Shown piece after piece: positions 17,633 through 27,860 of a DNA stretch of 64,000 nucleotides. Location of the stretch: positions 62,001-126,000 of the forward strand of contig NZ_JAGGMI010000009.1 in NCBI RefSeq assembly GCF_017875235.1, written 5' to 3'. Source of the DNA: Asticcacaulis solisilvae. Its GTDB lineage: Bacteria; Pseudomonadota; Alphaproteobacteria; Caulobacterales; Caulobacteraceae. The position numbers and the translations under genes were made by a program. Under the pieces are notes generated by a model. It searched no databases and was not told the origin of the DNA. It was given only the letters and a program-made list of their open reading frames with translations. The first letter of the stretch is position 1. Every line of letters starts with the position of its first letter.

Positions 17633-18075
17633 ACCTTGGTTTCGGCAAGGGGACCGAACCGATGCGGCATCTTGGCTGGGCCATCGGCGCCGGCCGCCAA
17701 ATCCATAAGAATGGGACAGTCCGGCCGATCATCTCCGGCACAACAGTCAGCGAGCGTCTGAAGGGTCGCTGCCATTTCTTCGAGTTCGATGATCTTTCGG
17801 CGGAGCGCGGCGACATGGCCCATAGCCATTTGCTTGACATCGGCGCTATGGCGGCCACGATCACGCCAAAGCGCCAGCAATTCTGCAATCCCTTCGACCG
17901 TAAAGCCCAGGTCCCTGGCGCGCCTTATAAAACGCAAGGTATGGACATCCTTGTCTGAGTAGATCCGGTAGCCCTTGTCTGAGCGCTCCGCAGGCATGAC
18001 TAGACCCGTTTCTTCATAATACCGGATCATCTTCGCCGAAACGCCGGAGGCCTTGGCCGCTTGTCCTATGTTCAT
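17629..18075 (-). CDS. cueR: Cu(I)-responsive MerR-family regulator CueR
   Basis: A 148-residue activator. The N-terminal MerR helix-turn-helix is complete ([22 protein letters not shown]), followed by the dimerisation helix. The metal loop [15 protein letters not shown] (about residues 109-123) has the two-cysteine Cys...Cys-Pro-Ile arrangement of Cu(I)/Ag(I) sensors. Its ATG overlaps the stop of the copper ATPase gene as ATGA, so the two are translated together. It most likely binds the two 19-bp-spacer promoters at 20615-20645 and 22587-22617. The C-terminus is slightly longer than in E. coli CueR. Confidence 0.93.
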   Translation of the reverse strand: MNIGQAAKASGVSAKMIRYYEETGLVMPAERSDKGYRIYSDKDVHTLRFIRRARDLGFTVEGIAELLALWRDRGRHSADVKQMAMGHVAALRRKIIELEEMAATLQTLADCCAGDDRPDCPILMDLAAGADGPAKMPHRFGPLAETKV

Positions 18076-20582
18076 TTCAAGATCTCCTCCGGTGCTGCGG
18101 GTATCGCTGCAAATGGCGGGCGATAGCGTTTCAGGCGAAGAGCATTGCTCAGCACGAATATGGAAGAAAGACCCATGGCGGCAGCTGCGATAACGGGAGA
18201 CATCAGAACGCCATTGAATGGATACAGAATGCCTGCTGCGACAGGAATCAGGGCAATATTGTAGGCAAATGCCCAGAACAGGTTCTGGCGGATGTTGCCG
18301 AGCGTCGCCTTGGAAAGCGCGATGGCATTGGGGACTCCTTGCAGGTTGCCGGACATGAGCACAACGTCCGCCGCTTCAATCGCAACATCTGTACCGGTCC
18401 CAATGGCCATGCCAACATCGGCCTCTGCGAGCGCAGGCGCATCATTGATGCCGTCACCCACGTATGCACCTGTGCCGTACTTCGCTTTCAGACGCCGCAC
18501 CGCGTTGAGCTTGCCGTCCGGAAGAACCTCCGCCACGACCTCGTCGATCCCGAGAGTACGAGCGACTGCTTCAGCAGTGTGCCGGTTGTCGCCAGTTATC
18601 ATGGCGACTTTAAGCCCCAGTTCGTGAAGTGCGGAAATCGCGGAGGCCGTAGTGGGCTTGATCGGATCTGCAACGGCAACGATCGCCGCAAGCACTCCGT
18701 CGACGGCCGCGTAGAAAGGTGTCTTTGCATGCGCGGCCAATTCATTCGCTGTCTTTTCGAAAACGCTTGTGTCTATGCCGATCTGCGCCATGAACCGGTC
18801 GGCGCCGACGTGCACACGGCTTTGATCCACAGTGGCGACAATGCCGAAGCCGGTGATGGACGCGAACTCGCGTACCTCGCCGAGAGTCAGGCCCTCGAGC
18901 GTCGCAGCCTCGACGATTGCGCGGCCGACCGGATGTTCCGATCTCGATTCTGCTGCGGCGAGCATGGCAAGAACTTTGTCCCGGGAGAAGCCTTGCGCCA
19001 CTTCTAGGTCCGTCAGGACGGGCCGGCCAACAGTGAGTGTGCCGGTCTTGTCCAGCATGACAAGCTGAGCATCCTTCAGGCGCTGAAGCGCCTCCCCTTT
19101 TCGAAACAGGACACCTAGCTCGGCACCGCGCCCGGTCCCCACCATTATGGAGGTGGGTGTAGCAAGCCCCATGGCACAGGGGCACGCAATGATAAGCACC
19201 GCGACAGCGTTGACCAGGGCAAAGGTAAGCGCCGGCGATGGCCCGAAAATCAACCAGGTGATGAACGTCAGGGCGGCCACCGCCATCACGGCCGGTACGA
19301 ACCACATCGTCACCTTATCGACCTGAGCTTGGATCGGCAGTTTCGCGCCCTGGGCTTGCTCCACCATACGGATGATCTGGGACAACAAGGTGTCACCGCC
19401 CACAGCGGTTGCCTGGAACGTCAGCGCCCCTCTCTGGTTGATCGTGCCTCCAATAACTTCGGCGCCCTGTGTCTTTTCAACCGGCACAGGTTCACCACTG
19501 ATCATCGATTCGTCGATGAAGCTGCTACCTGACAGGACCTTGCCGTCGACTGGAATGCGCTCGCCGGGTCGGACCTCGATTAGATCCCCCGCCTTAACCT
19601 CGGCTAACGGGATATCCATGGTCTTCCCGTCCCTGAGCACATGTGCGGACTTCGCCTGTAGGCCAATCAGGCGCTTTATTGCTTGAGAAGTGCGCCCCTT
19701 TGCCTTTGCCTCCAGGAAGCGGCCCAGCAGGATGAGTGTTACGATGACGGCCGCGGCTTCATAATAGACGTTGACTGTTCCTGGCGGTAGCCAGTGGGGC
19801 GCTATGGTCGCGACCAGGGAGTAACCGTATGCGGCGATCGTGCCAACCGCGACGAGAGAATTCATGTCGGGAGTGAGGCGGGCCAGGGCAGGAATGCCCT
19901 TTTTGAAAAACCTGATGCCGGGCCCGGCGAGAACCGCGGTCGTAAGCACAAACTGCATCCACCAGCTGGCGGACATACCAATGGTGTTCATAATCAGTTG
20001 ATGGATTGCCGGAACGAGGTGGGATCCCATCTCTATCAGAAAGACCGGTGCTGTGAGGGTGGCTGCCAGGATCAGGTCACGTTGCAGAGCGCGTGTTTCG
20101 CCGTCGCGGCGCTTGGCCGCTTCATCCTCCAGGGTCGCCGTGCTTTCGATCAGACTTGCTTTATATCCAGCCGTCTCAATAGCCTCAACCGGCAGTGCCG
20201 GGTCGACGTACCGATCCAGTTCGATATGAGCCCTTTCGGTCGCCAGGTTGACACTGGCGTTCGTTATGCCCGGTACGCCTAGAAGCGCACGCTCGACGCG
20301 GCCGACACAGGAGGCGCAGGTCATGCCTTCGATTGAAAGGTCGATTGCGCGAGGTGACTGCACAGCATATCCCGCATTGTGTATAGCCTGGATCAAGTCC
20401 GCGCGGGTGACATTGCCTGACGTCCGCACCTGGGCGCGTTCCGTGGCAAGGTTTACGTCAGCGGTTGCTACGCCTGGGACGGCGCGCAGAGCTTTTTCCA
20501 CTCGACCGACGCACGACGCGCACGTCATGCCCTCGATCGGTAGAGTTAACGTATTTTCATCTATGTTCGACCGTTGAGTCAT
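18072..20582 (-). CDS. copA: Cu(I)-exporting P1B-type ATPase CopA
   Basis: An 836-residue copper pump of the inner membrane. Two N-terminal HMA domains each carry GMTCASC (cysteines 21/24 and 89/92). It then shows SGEPVPVEK, the membrane motif [13 protein letters not shown] (about residue 466), DKTGT (about 512), SEHPVG and [16 protein letters not shown], all of the Cu+ subgroup. I chose the ATG at 20582: the longer frame to 20645 would run through the CueR promoter. It forms an operon with cueR, which overlaps its end. Function is export of Cu(I)/Ag(I) from cytosol to periplasm. Confidence 0.96.
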   Translation of the reverse strand: MTQRSNIDENTLTLPIEGMTCASCVGRVEKALRAVPGVATADVNLATERAQVRTSGNVTRADLIQAIHNAGYAVQSPRAIDLSIEGMTCASCVGRVERALLGVPGITNASVNLATERAHIELDRYVDPALPVEAIETAGYKASLIESTATLEDEAAKRRDGETRALQRDLILAATLTAPVFLIEMGSHLVPAIHQLIMNTIGMSASWWMQFVLTTAVLAGPGIRFFKKGIPALARLTPDMNSLVAVGTIAAYGYSLVATIAPHWLPPGTVNVYYEAAAVIVTLILLGRFLEAKAKGRTSQAIKRLIGLQAKSAHVLRDGKTMDIPLAEVKAGDLIEVRPGERIPVDGKVLSGSSFIDESMISGEPVPVEKTQGAEVIGGTINQRGALTFQATAVGGDTLLSQIIRMVEQAQGAKLPIQAQVDKVTMWFVPAVMAVAALTFITWLIFGPSPALTFALVNAVAVLIIACPCAMGLATPTSIMVGTGRGAELGVLFRKGEALQRLKDAQLVMLDKTGTLTVGRPVLTDLEVAQGFSRDKVLAMLAAAESRSEHPVGRAIVEAATLEGLTLGEVREFASITGFGIVATVDQSRVHVGADRFMAQIGIDTSVFEKTANELAAHAKTPFYAAVDGVLAAIVAVADPIKPTTASAISALHELGLKVAMITGDNRHTAEAVARTLGIDEVVAEVLPDGKLNAVRRLKAKYGTGAYVGDGINDAPALAEADVGMAIGTGTDVAIEAADVVLMSGNLQGVPNAIALSKATLGNIRQNLFWAFAYNIALIPVAAGILYPFNGVLMSPVIAAAAMGLSSIFVLSNALRLKRYRPPFAAIPAAPEEILK

Positions 20583-20614
20583 GATGCAGGGTCCTATCTG
20601 AATACCTGCACGGG

Positions 20615-20645
20615 TAGATAAAGGTTCCCATGATGGGAAGGTCAA
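20615..20645 (-). promoter_or_regulatory. CueR-type promoter of copA-cueR
   Basis: Leftward: -35 TTGACC (20645-20640), a 19-base spacer holding the dyad TTCCCATCATGGGAA, then -10 TATCTA (20620-20615), about 33 bases before the ATG. A 19-base spacer with a centred dyad is the hallmark of MerR-family copper promoters. Confidence 0.9.
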
Positions 20646-20686
20646 GCGGCCACGTTCTACTATTTTCGCTATAGGGCGAATCTCTT

Positions 20687-20792
20687 AAATCATCAATTTT
20701 GATGATTTATGTAAATTATTACGCTATAAGTCCGCAAGTTTGACGAAATATGCAAATTTAAACATTATTGCATATATCGTCAAAAATGACGA
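20687..20792. promoter_or_regulatory. Cluster of inverted repeats, probable HipB operators
   Basis: This AT-rich stretch before hipBA holds three dyads: AAATCATCAA-TT-TTGATGATTT (20687-20708), a 17-bp arm pair TTTGACGAAATATGCAA / TTGCATATATCGTCAAA with one mismatch and a 12-base spacer (20739-20755 and 20768-20784), and TCGTCA-AAAA-TGACGA (20777-20792). The last two overlap. Several operators before a hipBA operon are typical of autoregulation by the antitoxin. Confidence 0.7.
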
Positions 20793-20836
20793 CTTACAGC
20801 CACATATAGGGCATAATTCAGCAATAGTGAAGACTT

Positions 20837-21187
20837 ATGAAAATATTGTCGAGTCTGACGGATGAAGCGATTTTGCAGGAACTGGGCGAACGCCTCGCAC
20901 GGTGCAGGCTAGATAGCGCGCTGACGCAGGCCAGCCTGGCTGAGCAGGCCGGTGTCTCCAAGAGCACAATCGAGCGCCTGGAAGACGGCGAGAGTGTTCA
21001 ACTCATCAATCTGGTCCGCGTGCTAAAAGCTTTGAATCTTACCTCAGGCCTCGAAGCGCTCGCGCCTGAAACGGCCGTAAGGCCCTTGGAGGTTCTGGAA
21101 CACAACGGCCAGCGTCGGCAAAGGGTCAGGCCAGGCAAGCACTCGGATAATAAAGACGGCCGCTGGTCCTGGGGTGACGAGAAATGA
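20837..21187 (+). CDS. hipB: HipB-like antitoxin
   Basis: A 116-residue XRE-fold DNA-binding protein: LGERLARCRLDSALTQASLAEQAGVSK followed by STIERLEDGES (residues about 14-52) is the helix-turn-helix; the basic, Gly-poor C-terminal tail (RRQRVRPGK) probably contacts the toxin. It precedes and overlaps the HipA gene by 4 bases (ATGA). As in HipBA systems it would repress its own operon through the dyads upstream and neutralise the kinase. It is transcribed away from copA-cueR. Confidence 0.88.
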   Translation: MKILSSLTDEAILQELGERLARCRLDSALTQASLAEQAGVSKSTIERLEDGESVQLINLVRVLKALNLTSGLEALAPETAVRPLEVLEHNGQRRQRVRPGKHSDNKDGRWSWGDEK

Positions 21188-22485
21188 GTTCGACCGCAGA
21201 AATTATTCTGTGGGGCACCCGCATAGGCGCCGTCCGTCTGCCCGATGACTCGGACTATGCCGACTTCGAATACGACCCGGATTTCATTCGAAGCGGCATA
21301 CAGATCGCCCCCTTGACCATGCCGCTGGGTCGGAGAGTTTATCGATTCCCCGAACTTGCGCTCACCACCTTCCACGGTCTGCCCGGTTTGCTCGCCGACG
21401 CCCTGCCCGACAAATTCGGCAACGCCGTCATCAACGCATGGCTCGCCACCCAGGGGCGGACCTCCGAAAGCTTCAATGCCATCGAGCGCCTCTGCTACAC
21501 CGGCGCCAGAGCCATGGGCGCATTGGAATTCAGGCCTACCAATGGACCGCGCCAAAGAAGCAGCAAGCCGATCGATATCGACGCCCTTGTCGGCCTGGCT
21601 TCGGAAGTTCTACGCAATCGTCAGGACCTTAACCAGTCCTTCGCCGCGCCGAAGCGACAGCAGGCACTTCAACAAATTCTCAGTGTCGGAACTTCGGCCG
21701 GCGGCGCACGCGCCAAGGCGGTCATCGCCTGGAATTCGACTACGAACGAAGTGCGCTCCGGCCAGGTCGAGGCCGGAGAGGGGTTTGGCTACTGGCTTTT
21801 GAAATTCGACGGCGTCTCCGGCAATCGCGACAAGGAACTCGAAGACCCCCAAGGGTTCGGGGCCATTGAATACGCTTATTACCTTATGGCCAAAGCCGCT
21901 GGCATCACGATGACCGAATGCCGTTTGCTCGAAGACGGACGGCGCCGGCACTTCATGACGAAACGGTTTGATCGTACCGACGCTGGCGCAAAGCTGCATA
22001 TGCAGTCGCTCTGCGCCATGGCGCACTACGACTTCAACATGGCCGGTGCCTACAGTTACGAACAGGCCATGCTGGTCATGCGCCAATTGAACCTTGGCAT
22101 GGAAGCGATTGAGGAACAATTTCGCCGCATGGCATTCAATATTGTCGCCCGCAATCAGGACGACCATGTCAAGAACATCGCATTCCTGATGGACAAGTCA
22201 GGCCAGTGGACCCTGTCGCCGGCTTATGACGTAAACTACGCCTACAACCCGACCGGAGAGTGGACTTCCCGGCATCAGATGTCCATGAACGGAAAGCTCG
22301 ATGGCTTCGCCTTGGAGGACTTCAAGGCTGCGGGATCTGTCTGCTCCATGAAACGCGGTCGACCAGAAACCATTCTTGCCGAGGTGATCGAGGCCGTGAA
22401 ACGATGGCCAGAATTTGCAGCGGAAGCCGGCGTATCCACCAAGGCGGCCGACGCAATCGCCCCCACTCACCGTATTCAGCTGTAA
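21184..22485 (+). CDS. hipA: HipA-family serine/threonine kinase toxin
   Basis: A 433-residue HipA-fold kinase. Visible family features: the N-terminal subdomain ending in AMGALEF, the phosphate-binding loop VGTSAGGARAKAVIAW (about residues 167-182), the catalytic NQDDHVKN (about 324-331, with Asp as base) and the metal-binding AYDVNY (about 347-352). HipA proteins phosphorylate aminoacyl-tRNA synthetases or other targets and induce growth arrest, countered by HipB. All key residues are present, so it is probably active. It lies between two copper-resistance units and may stabilise this island. Confidence 0.92.
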   Translation: MSSTAEIILWGTRIGAVRLPDDSDYADFEYDPDFIRSGIQIAPLTMPLGRRVYRFPELALTTFHGLPGLLADALPDKFGNAVINAWLATQGRTSESFNAIERLCYTGARAMGALEFRPTNGPRQRSSKPIDIDALVGLASEVLRNRQDLNQSFAAPKRQQALQQILSVGTSAGGARAKAVIAWNSTTNEVRSGQVEAGEGFGYWLLKFDGVSGNRDKELEDPQGFGAIEYAYYLMAKAAGITMTECRLLEDGRRRHFMTKRFDRTDAGAKLHMQSLCAMAHYDFNMAGAYSYEQAMLVMRQLNLGMEAIEEQFRRMAFNIVARNQDDHVKNIAFLMDKSGQWTLSPAYDVNYAYNPTGEWTSRHQMSMNGKLDGFALEDFKAAGSVCSMKRGRPETILAEVIEAVKRWPEFAAEAGVSTKAADAIAPTHRIQL

Positions 22486-22586
22486 GATTCATGGGCTTGC
22501 CGAGCCTCTTGCGCCACGCAAACGCGTGTCGAAGAGCCTTGAGAATTTATTGAATTCGTCGCATTGAAAAAAAAGCATCCGCGCCC

Positions 22587-22617
22587 TTGACCTTCCAACG
22601 ATGGGAAGCCCCACATT
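22587..22617 (+). promoter_or_regulatory. CueR-type promoter of the second copper ATPase unit
   Basis: TTGACC (22587-22592), a 19-base spacer with the dyad CTTCC-AACGAT-GGGAAG and a -10-like CACATT (22612-22617). The sequence around the dyad resembles the copA-cueR promoter, so the same CueR is likely to act on both. The -10 match is weak, as in many MerR-activated promoters. Confidence 0.8.
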
Positions 22618-22647
22618 CCCAATTGAGCGAAATCAAGGAGAAGGCTC

Positions 22648-22875
22648 ATGCGACTGTTTATTGAGAACATGACGTGCGGCGGCTGCGTCCGCGGTGTTAC
22701 CAAGGCCGTGCAATCCATAGACCCGACCGCCGTCGTCGACGCGGACGTCGTTGACCGCCGTGTCGATGTAACGACCCAGGCAAATGAAGACGACGTCACT
22801 GCAGCAATCAGAGCGGCCGGCTTCGACGTCGTTCCACAAATCGAATCGCCCGGGGTCAATAACTGCGACGTCTGA
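22648..22875 (+). CDS. copZ: HMA-domain copper chaperone (CopZ-like)
   Basis: A 75-residue cytosolic metallochaperone: a single HMA domain with the ligand motif MTCGGC (cysteines 10 and 13) and the beta-alpha-beta-beta-alpha-beta pattern through ADVVDRRVDV and AIRAAGFDV. It would carry Cu(I) to the ATPase encoded next. A strong AAGGAG site precedes the ATG. A mercury-binding MerP role is unlikely because it lacks a signal peptide. Confidence 0.9.
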   Translation: MRLFIENMTCGGCVRGVTKAVQSIDPTAVVDADVVDRRVDVTTQANEDDVTAAIRAAGFDVVPQIESPGVNNCDV

Positions 22876-22917
22876 ACACGGCGAAACGCCAGTCCATTCC
22901 GATGACCGGAGGCCGAG

Positions 22918-25293
22918 ATGAACGAAAACGAGAAGCCGACAATTACGGGGCATCGTCCTGCTGCGAGAAATCCCGGGCAGCCCAATATCGCGCATGACGA
23001 CCATCATGGTCATGATGGCCATGGTGGCCATGATGGTCATGGTGGTCATGGTGGCCAGCACCATGCTGGTCATGATCATCACCAGCAAGACCACAAAGAG
23101 ATGGCCGGCGAAGGTGTTGTGGGCGCTGACCCTGGCGGCCATGGCGGCCGCCATCATCATAAGGCGCCCCAACGCAGCAGGTCTGCCGCAACGCCCAAGG
23201 CGGGCGAGAGCGTCATCTACACCTGCCCGATGCATCCGCAAATCAAGCAGAACGGCCCAGGCTCCTGTCCCATCTGCGGCATGGCACTTGAGCCCGAAAC
23301 CGTGACGCTAGAGACTGGTGAACAACACGAACTAAAGGATATGACCCAACGGATGTGGATTGCCACGGCTCTAAGCGTTCCCGTGGCTATCCTCGCTATG
23401 GGCATGCACTTCGGACTTGGCCGAATTGTGCCCATGACCGTCTCTTTATGGCTTCAGCTTATCCTCGCGACGCCTGTGGCGCTCTGGTGTGGCTGGCCAT
23501 TCATATCGCGCGGCTGGGCGTCCATCGTGTCGCGTCAACTGAACATGTTCACCCTGATAGCGATTGGCGTCCTGGTGGCATGGGCCTATTCGGTCGTCGC
23601 AACGCTTGTGCCACAGGCATTTCCCGATCTGACGGGCATGGGCCCTGATGTCTATTTCGAGGCCGCAGCCGTCATCACGACGCTCGTTCTTGTCGGGCAG
23701 GTCCTCGAATTGAAGGCGCGAGCCCAGACTGGCGACGCCATCCGCGCCCTCCTCAAACTGGCCCCCGCCACTGCGCACCGTGTCCAAGGCGACGTTGAAG
23801 AAACGGTTCCACTGGATCACGTCGTCGTCGGCGACCATCTTCGCGTCCGGCCCGGCGAAAAAATCCCTACCGACGGCGAAGTTGTCGAGGGTTCAAGCCA
23901 CGTCGACGAGTCGATGCTGACCGGCGAACCGATGCCACAATCCAAGGCCGCCGGCGCCAAGGTCACCGGCGCCACCGTCAATCAGACCGGGACCTTCGTC
24001 ATGCGTGCGACCCGCGTCGGCAACGACACCCTGCTTGCGCAGATCGTTGCCCGTGTTGGCCAGGCCCAGCGTTCCCGCGCTCCGATACAGCGTTTGGCCG
24101 ACCAGGTCTCGGGCTGGTTCGTTCCCGCCGTAATCGTTATCGCAGCCCTGACCTTTGCCGGTTGGATGTTGTGGGGCCCGGAGCCAAGACTTGGGCACGC
24201 CCTGCTGAACGCCATCGCCGTTCTCATTATCGCCTGTCCGTGCGCCCTTGGACTGGCGACGCCCATGTCGATCATGGCAGGGACAGGCCGCGCGGCAAGC
24301 GCAGGCATACTGATCCGAGACGCCGCCGCACTGGAAGCATTCGAGAGCGTCGACACCCTTGTTTTCGACAAGACCGGTACGCTTACGGAAGGCCGCCCCA
24401 AGCTGATCGAAGTCAAGAGCGCCGGCGACCTTTCGGAAGAACGACTGCTGACCCTTGCGGCATCGATCGAGGCCGTGAGCGAACATCCCATTGCCATGGC
24501 GATCGTGGCCGGTGCGAAGAAACGCGGCATCGCGCTGGTGCCCGTCCAGAATTTCGACTCTCCGACCGGAAAAGGTGTCACAGGGTTGGTAGACGACCTA
24601 GACGTGGCGCTCGGCAACACGGCGCTTACAGGAGAAAGCCAGGCACTGCTTGCGCTCGCGCGTCCATTGCGGGAACAAGGCCAAACCGTTGTCTACATAA
24701 CGGTCGCAGGAAAACCTGCCGGCGTGATTTCCGTCGCCGATCCTGTCAAGCCGTCAACCAGAGACGCGCTGCATGCACTGCACGCCCGCGATATCAAGGT
24801 CGTCATGCTGACCGGCGACAATGAGGCAACAGCAAAGGCGGTGGCGCGCACCCTCGGTATCGACGAGGTGCGGGCGGATGTTTTGCCGAACCAGAAGGCC
24901 GAGGTTATTGAAACGCTTATCGCCCAGGGCCGCAAGGTTGCGATGGCGGGGGACGGCGTCAATGACGCGCCCGCTCTGGCGGCGGCGACTGTAGGCATCG
25001 CCATGGGAAACGGAACGGATATCGCCATGGAAAGTGCCGGCGTGACGCTCATCAAGGGAGACCTTGGAGGCATTGCAAAGGCCCACGCCCTGTCGCGCGC
25101 GGTAATGCGAAACATTCGACAAAACCTGCTTTTCGCCTTCGGCTACAATGTGATCGGTATCCCGATTGCGGCCGGGCTCCTTTATCCAAGCTTTGGTCTG
25201 CTGCTTTCGCCGATCATCGCCTCGGCGGCGATGGCGCTGAGTTCGGTGTCGGTGATCGCGAACAGCCTGCGCATTCGATCGACCAAGCTTTAA
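22918..25293 (+). CDS. Copper/silver-exporting P1B-type ATPase with His-rich leader
   Basis: A 791-residue P1B ATPase. Residues about 25-58 are a His/Gly/Asp-rich tract, followed by a heavy-metal-binding YHS-like domain (YTCPMHPQI...[10 protein letters not shown], residues 101-126). The pump core has [22 protein letters not shown] (about 438-451), DKTGT (about 484), SEHPIAMAI and [16 protein letters not shown]; these fit Cu+/Ag+ pumps such as SilP/CopB-like or CopA types. It has no HMA domain of its own, so it may rely on the chaperone gene just before. GGAGG lies close before the ATG. Confidence 0.94.
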   Translation: MNENEKPTITGHRPAARNPGQPNIAHDDHHGHDGHGGHDGHGGHGGQHHAGHDHHQQDHKEMAGEGVVGADPGGHGGRHHHKAPQRSRSAATPKAGESVIYTCPMHPQIKQNGPGSCPICGMALEPETVTLETGEQHELKDMTQRMWIATALSVPVAILAMGMHFGLGRIVPMTVSLWLQLILATPVALWCGWPFISRGWASIVSRQLNMFTLIAIGVLVAWAYSVVATLVPQAFPDLTGMGPDVYFEAAAVITTLVLVGQVLELKARAQTGDAIRALLKLAPATAHRVQGDVEETVPLDHVVVGDHLRVRPGEKIPTDGEVVEGSSHVDESMLTGEPMPQSKAAGAKVTGATVNQTGTFVMRATRVGNDTLLAQIVARVGQAQRSRAPIQRLADQVSGWFVPAVIVIAALTFAGWMLWGPEPRLGHALLNAIAVLIIACPCALGLATPMSIMAGTGRAASAGILIRDAAALEAFESVDTLVFDKTGTLTEGRPKLIEVKSAGDLSEERLLTLAASIEAVSEHPIAMAIVAGAKKRGIALVPVQNFDSPTGKGVTGLVDDLDVALGNTALTGESQALLALARPLREQGQTVVYITVAGKPAGVISVADPVKPSTRDALHALHARDIKVVMLTGDNEATAKAVARTLGIDEVRADVLPNQKAEVIETLIAQGRKVAMAGDGVNDAPALAAATVGIAMGNGTDIAMESAGVTLIKGDLGGIAKAHALSRAVMRNIRQNLLFAFGYNVIGIPIAAGLLYPSFGLLLSPIIASAAMALSSVSVIANSLRIRSTKL
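22997..23090. repeat. Degenerate 9-12-bp repeats encoding a His-rich tract
   Basis: Alternating GGTCATGATGGCC / ATGGTGGTCATGG units run through the start of the ATPase gene and encode HDGHGG-type repeats. Their number may vary between strains. Confidence 0.7.
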
Positions 25294-25363
25294 CAATCCC
25301 ACTCGCCAACTGCGACAACTCTTCCTATATAATTTTAACTCGAACCGCGATATTGGGCCTCGC

Positions 25364-25759
25364 ATGGCAAAGGTTTTAACCAGACTGCTGATGGGAATGA
25401 TTTTCGTCTTTGTGACGATATCGTCGCCTCTGCATGCCCATGCCATGACCCAGGGTCCCGCATCCGAAGCGGCGACGCGCGACATGGATATGAGCGCGAT
25501 GGACGAGGATTGTGCAAATACCATGGCCGCTGCGGCCCAAGCCGCCGAAGAGGCCAAAACACATGACGGCGGACATAAGGGCGACTGTTGCGACGTCGGG
25601 TGCAAATGCCCCCTCAGTCACTGCCCGGCCACCCTACCTGGCCTCGTCGCGGACTTTTCCGACCTTGTCTCCCATGGCAAGGCCATCATCGCCGCGCCAG
25701 AGGAATCTATTCTCCCGGATTATCTCGACGACACGCTCAAACGACCGCCTCGAGCCTGA
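25364..25759 (+). CDS. CopL-like exported His/Cys-rich protein
   Basis: A 131-residue protein with a signal peptide (about residues 1-27, HAHAMTQ), Met/Asp motifs (MDMSAMDED), then GDCCDVGCKCPLSHCP (five cysteines) and a C-terminus ending LKRPPRA. Small proteins of this type (CopL, DUF2946-like) lie upstream of copAB in many copper operons and are needed for full copper induction in Xanthomonas. Cysteine order and the terminal PPR recall the two cassette A proteins of this window. The downstream MCO gene starts 73 bases after its stop. Confidence 0.75.
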   Translation: MAKVLTRLLMGMIFVFVTISSPLHAHAMTQGPASEAATRDMDMSAMDEDCANTMAAAAQAAEEAKTHDGGHKGDCCDVGCKCPLSHCPATLPGLVADFSDLVSHGKAIIAAPEESILPDYLDDTLKRPPRA

Positions 25760-25832
25760 TTCCATTGGCCTGACTCCCGGCATGCGCGCCTGCCCGCGCA
25801 CGCCTAATACTGTCTGCAATTGGATCAACGCA

Positions 25833-27860
25833 ATGAAACACCTGTCCAGCTGGGTGTTCGGCGTGTCGGCACTGGCATTATTGCCTTATGCCGCGCTCGC
25901 CGAAACCCTAGAATACAATCTCACCATCGATCGCCAAGAGGTCCGGATCACCGGCCAGCCGCTCAAGAAGATAACCTTGAACGGCTCCATTCCCGGTCCC
26001 GTCCTCCGTTTCATGGAAGGCGACGAAGCCGTCATCCACGTCACCAACAAGCTGCGCGAAGACACATCGATTCACTGGCACGGTCTGATCCTGCCCGGGA
26101 ACATGGACGGCATCCCAGGCTTCAATGGCTTCAAGGCCATTCGACCGGGCCAGACCTTCACCTATCGGTTTCCGATCAGGCAAGCGGGCACCTACTGGTA
26201 TCACTCGCATACGACCACTCAGGAGCAGGACGGCCTCTATGCGGGCATGGTCATTGAACCGGCCGCGGCTGATCCTGTCAGATCCGACCGCGACTACGTC
26301 GTCCTGTTGTCCGACTTCTCCAAGGAGGACGCTGACGACATTTTGAAGAACCTGAAGAAGTCTTCGGACTACTACCAAACCCACCGCCGCACTGTCGGGG
26401 ATTTTTTCCGCGACGTAAGCGATAAGGGATTTGGCAAGGCCGTGAAGGACGCGGCGGCGTGGGGCAAGATGCGAATGCTCCCGACCGACTTGGCCGATGT
26501 AAACGGCTATCACTTCCTGGTCAACGGTCTCAGCAACGACCAGAACTGGACGGGCATCTTCAAGCCGGGCGAGCGCGTGCGCCTCCGCTTCATCAATGCC
26601 TCGGCCATGACCATCTTTGACGTGCGTATTCCCGGACTGAAGATGACGGTCGTAGCGGCAGACGGGCAGCCCGTCGAACCCGTTGAGGTCGACGAGTTCC
26701 GGTTCGGTAACGCCGAAACTTACGATGTCATCGTCGAGCCGAAGGACGACCAAGCCTACACTATCGCAGCGGAATCGATCGACCGTGAGGGCTTCGCCAT
26801 CGGCACCCTGGCGCCGCGCGAGGGCATGAAGGGTGCGGTGCCCGCCGCGCGTCCGCGTGCCCTGCTGACCATGGCCGACATGAATATGGACGTCATGATG
26901 CGCGACGATCCAAACATGGATATGAGCGACATGGAAACGGAGAGCGGATGGGCCAAGTCGTTCGCACCGGAGGGCACGAAGATCCTAGCTTATGCCGACC
27001 TCAAATACCTCACCAGCCAAGCCGATACCCGCGAACCAACCCGTGACATTACGGTGCGCCTCGGCGGCAACATGGAGCGATATATCTGGACCATGAACGG
27101 GACCGTGTTCGACCCTATGAAAGGGATCAAGATCGGTTACAATGAGCGGGTCCGGATCTCATACGTCAACGAAACGATGATGGCTCATCCGATCCACCTG
27201 CACGGCATGTTCACGCAGGTGGAGAACGGTCAGGACGCCGGAAAGATGCCCAATAAGCACACGATCATCGTTCCGCCAGGCCAGACTGTGTCCGTCATCC
27301 TCACCGCCAATGAAGCGGGTGAATGGCCCATCCACTGCCATCTCCTCTACCACATGGCAGCCGGTATGATGGCCAAGGTCATCGTGGCTCAGCCTGGTGA
27401 GGTCGTGGAGCTGCCACCGTCCGATCCGGCCCCGGCAGCCATGGATCACTCGGCGCACGGTTCCATGTCGGGCATGGACCATTCCGGCCACGATATGGGA
27501 GACACGCCCTCACAGTCGCCAGCCGCAAACGATCCTCACGCTGGACACAACATGTCCGACATGGATCATTCACAGCATGGCACAAAGGCGCCGCCGGCCG
27601 CTGCCGACCATCAGAGCCACGGAGAACCGGGCTCAGGTAGCGCACCGCCGGCCGGCGACCATTCCAGCCATGGCGCGACGCAGTCAGAAGCCGAGGCGAA
27701 CGACCACTCGACTCACGGTGCTCCCGCGCTCGCGGCTCCACAAAACGCGGCGACCACAAAGGCGAAACCGAAGCCCGCACCTAAAAGGGCTACGTCGGTA
27801 AAGCCGAAGCCAAAGGCTAAGACCAACACGACGCAGGGAGGCCATCATGATCACCACTAA
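25833..27860 (+). CDS. copA: Multicopper oxidase CopA (copper resistance)
   Basis: A 675-residue periplasmic multicopper oxidase that oxidises Cu(I) and binds Cu in the periplasm. The four copper motifs are present: HWHG (residue about 81), YWYHSH (about 121), HPIHLHG (about 452) and HCHLLYHM (about 501). A Met-rich loop (MADMNMDVMMRDD, about 348-360) and an extended His/Met-rich C-terminus (MDHSAHG, MDHSGHDM, HAGHNMSDMDHSQHG) add copper ligands; the last 40 residues are Lys/Pro-rich. I chose the ATG at 25833, where the signal peptide begins; the frame stays open from 25512 by chance. It overlaps copB. Confidence 0.95.
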   Translation: MKHLSSWVFGVSALALLPYAALAETLEYNLTIDRQEVRITGQPLKKITLNGSIPGPVLRFMEGDEAVIHVTNKLREDTSIHWHGLILPGNMDGIPGFNGFKAIRPGQTFTYRFPIRQAGTYWYHSHTTTQEQDGLYAGMVIEPAAADPVRSDRDYVVLLSDFSKEDADDILKNLKKSSDYYQTHRRTVGDFFRDVSDKGFGKAVKDAAAWGKMRMLPTDLADVNGYHFLVNGLSNDQNWTGIFKPGERVRLRFINASAMTIFDVRIPGLKMTVVAADGQPVEPVEVDEFRFGNAETYDVIVEPKDDQAYTIAAESIDREGFAIGTLAPREGMKGAVPAARPRALLTMADMNMDVMMRDDPNMDMSDMETESGWAKSFAPEGTKILAYADLKYLTSQADTREPTRDITVRLGGNMERYIWTMNGTVFDPMKGIKIGYNERVRISYVNETMMAHPIHLHGMFTQVENGQDAGKMPNKHTIIVPPGQTVSVILTANEAGEWPIHCHLLYHMAAGMMAKVIVAQPGEVVELPPSDPAPAAMDHSAHGSMSGMDHSGHDMGDTPSQSPAANDPHAGHNMSDMDHSQHGTKAPPAAADHQSHGEPGSGSAPPAGDHSSHGATQSEAEANDHSTHGAPALAAPQNAATTKAKPKPAPKRATSVKPKPKAKTNTTQGGHHDHH

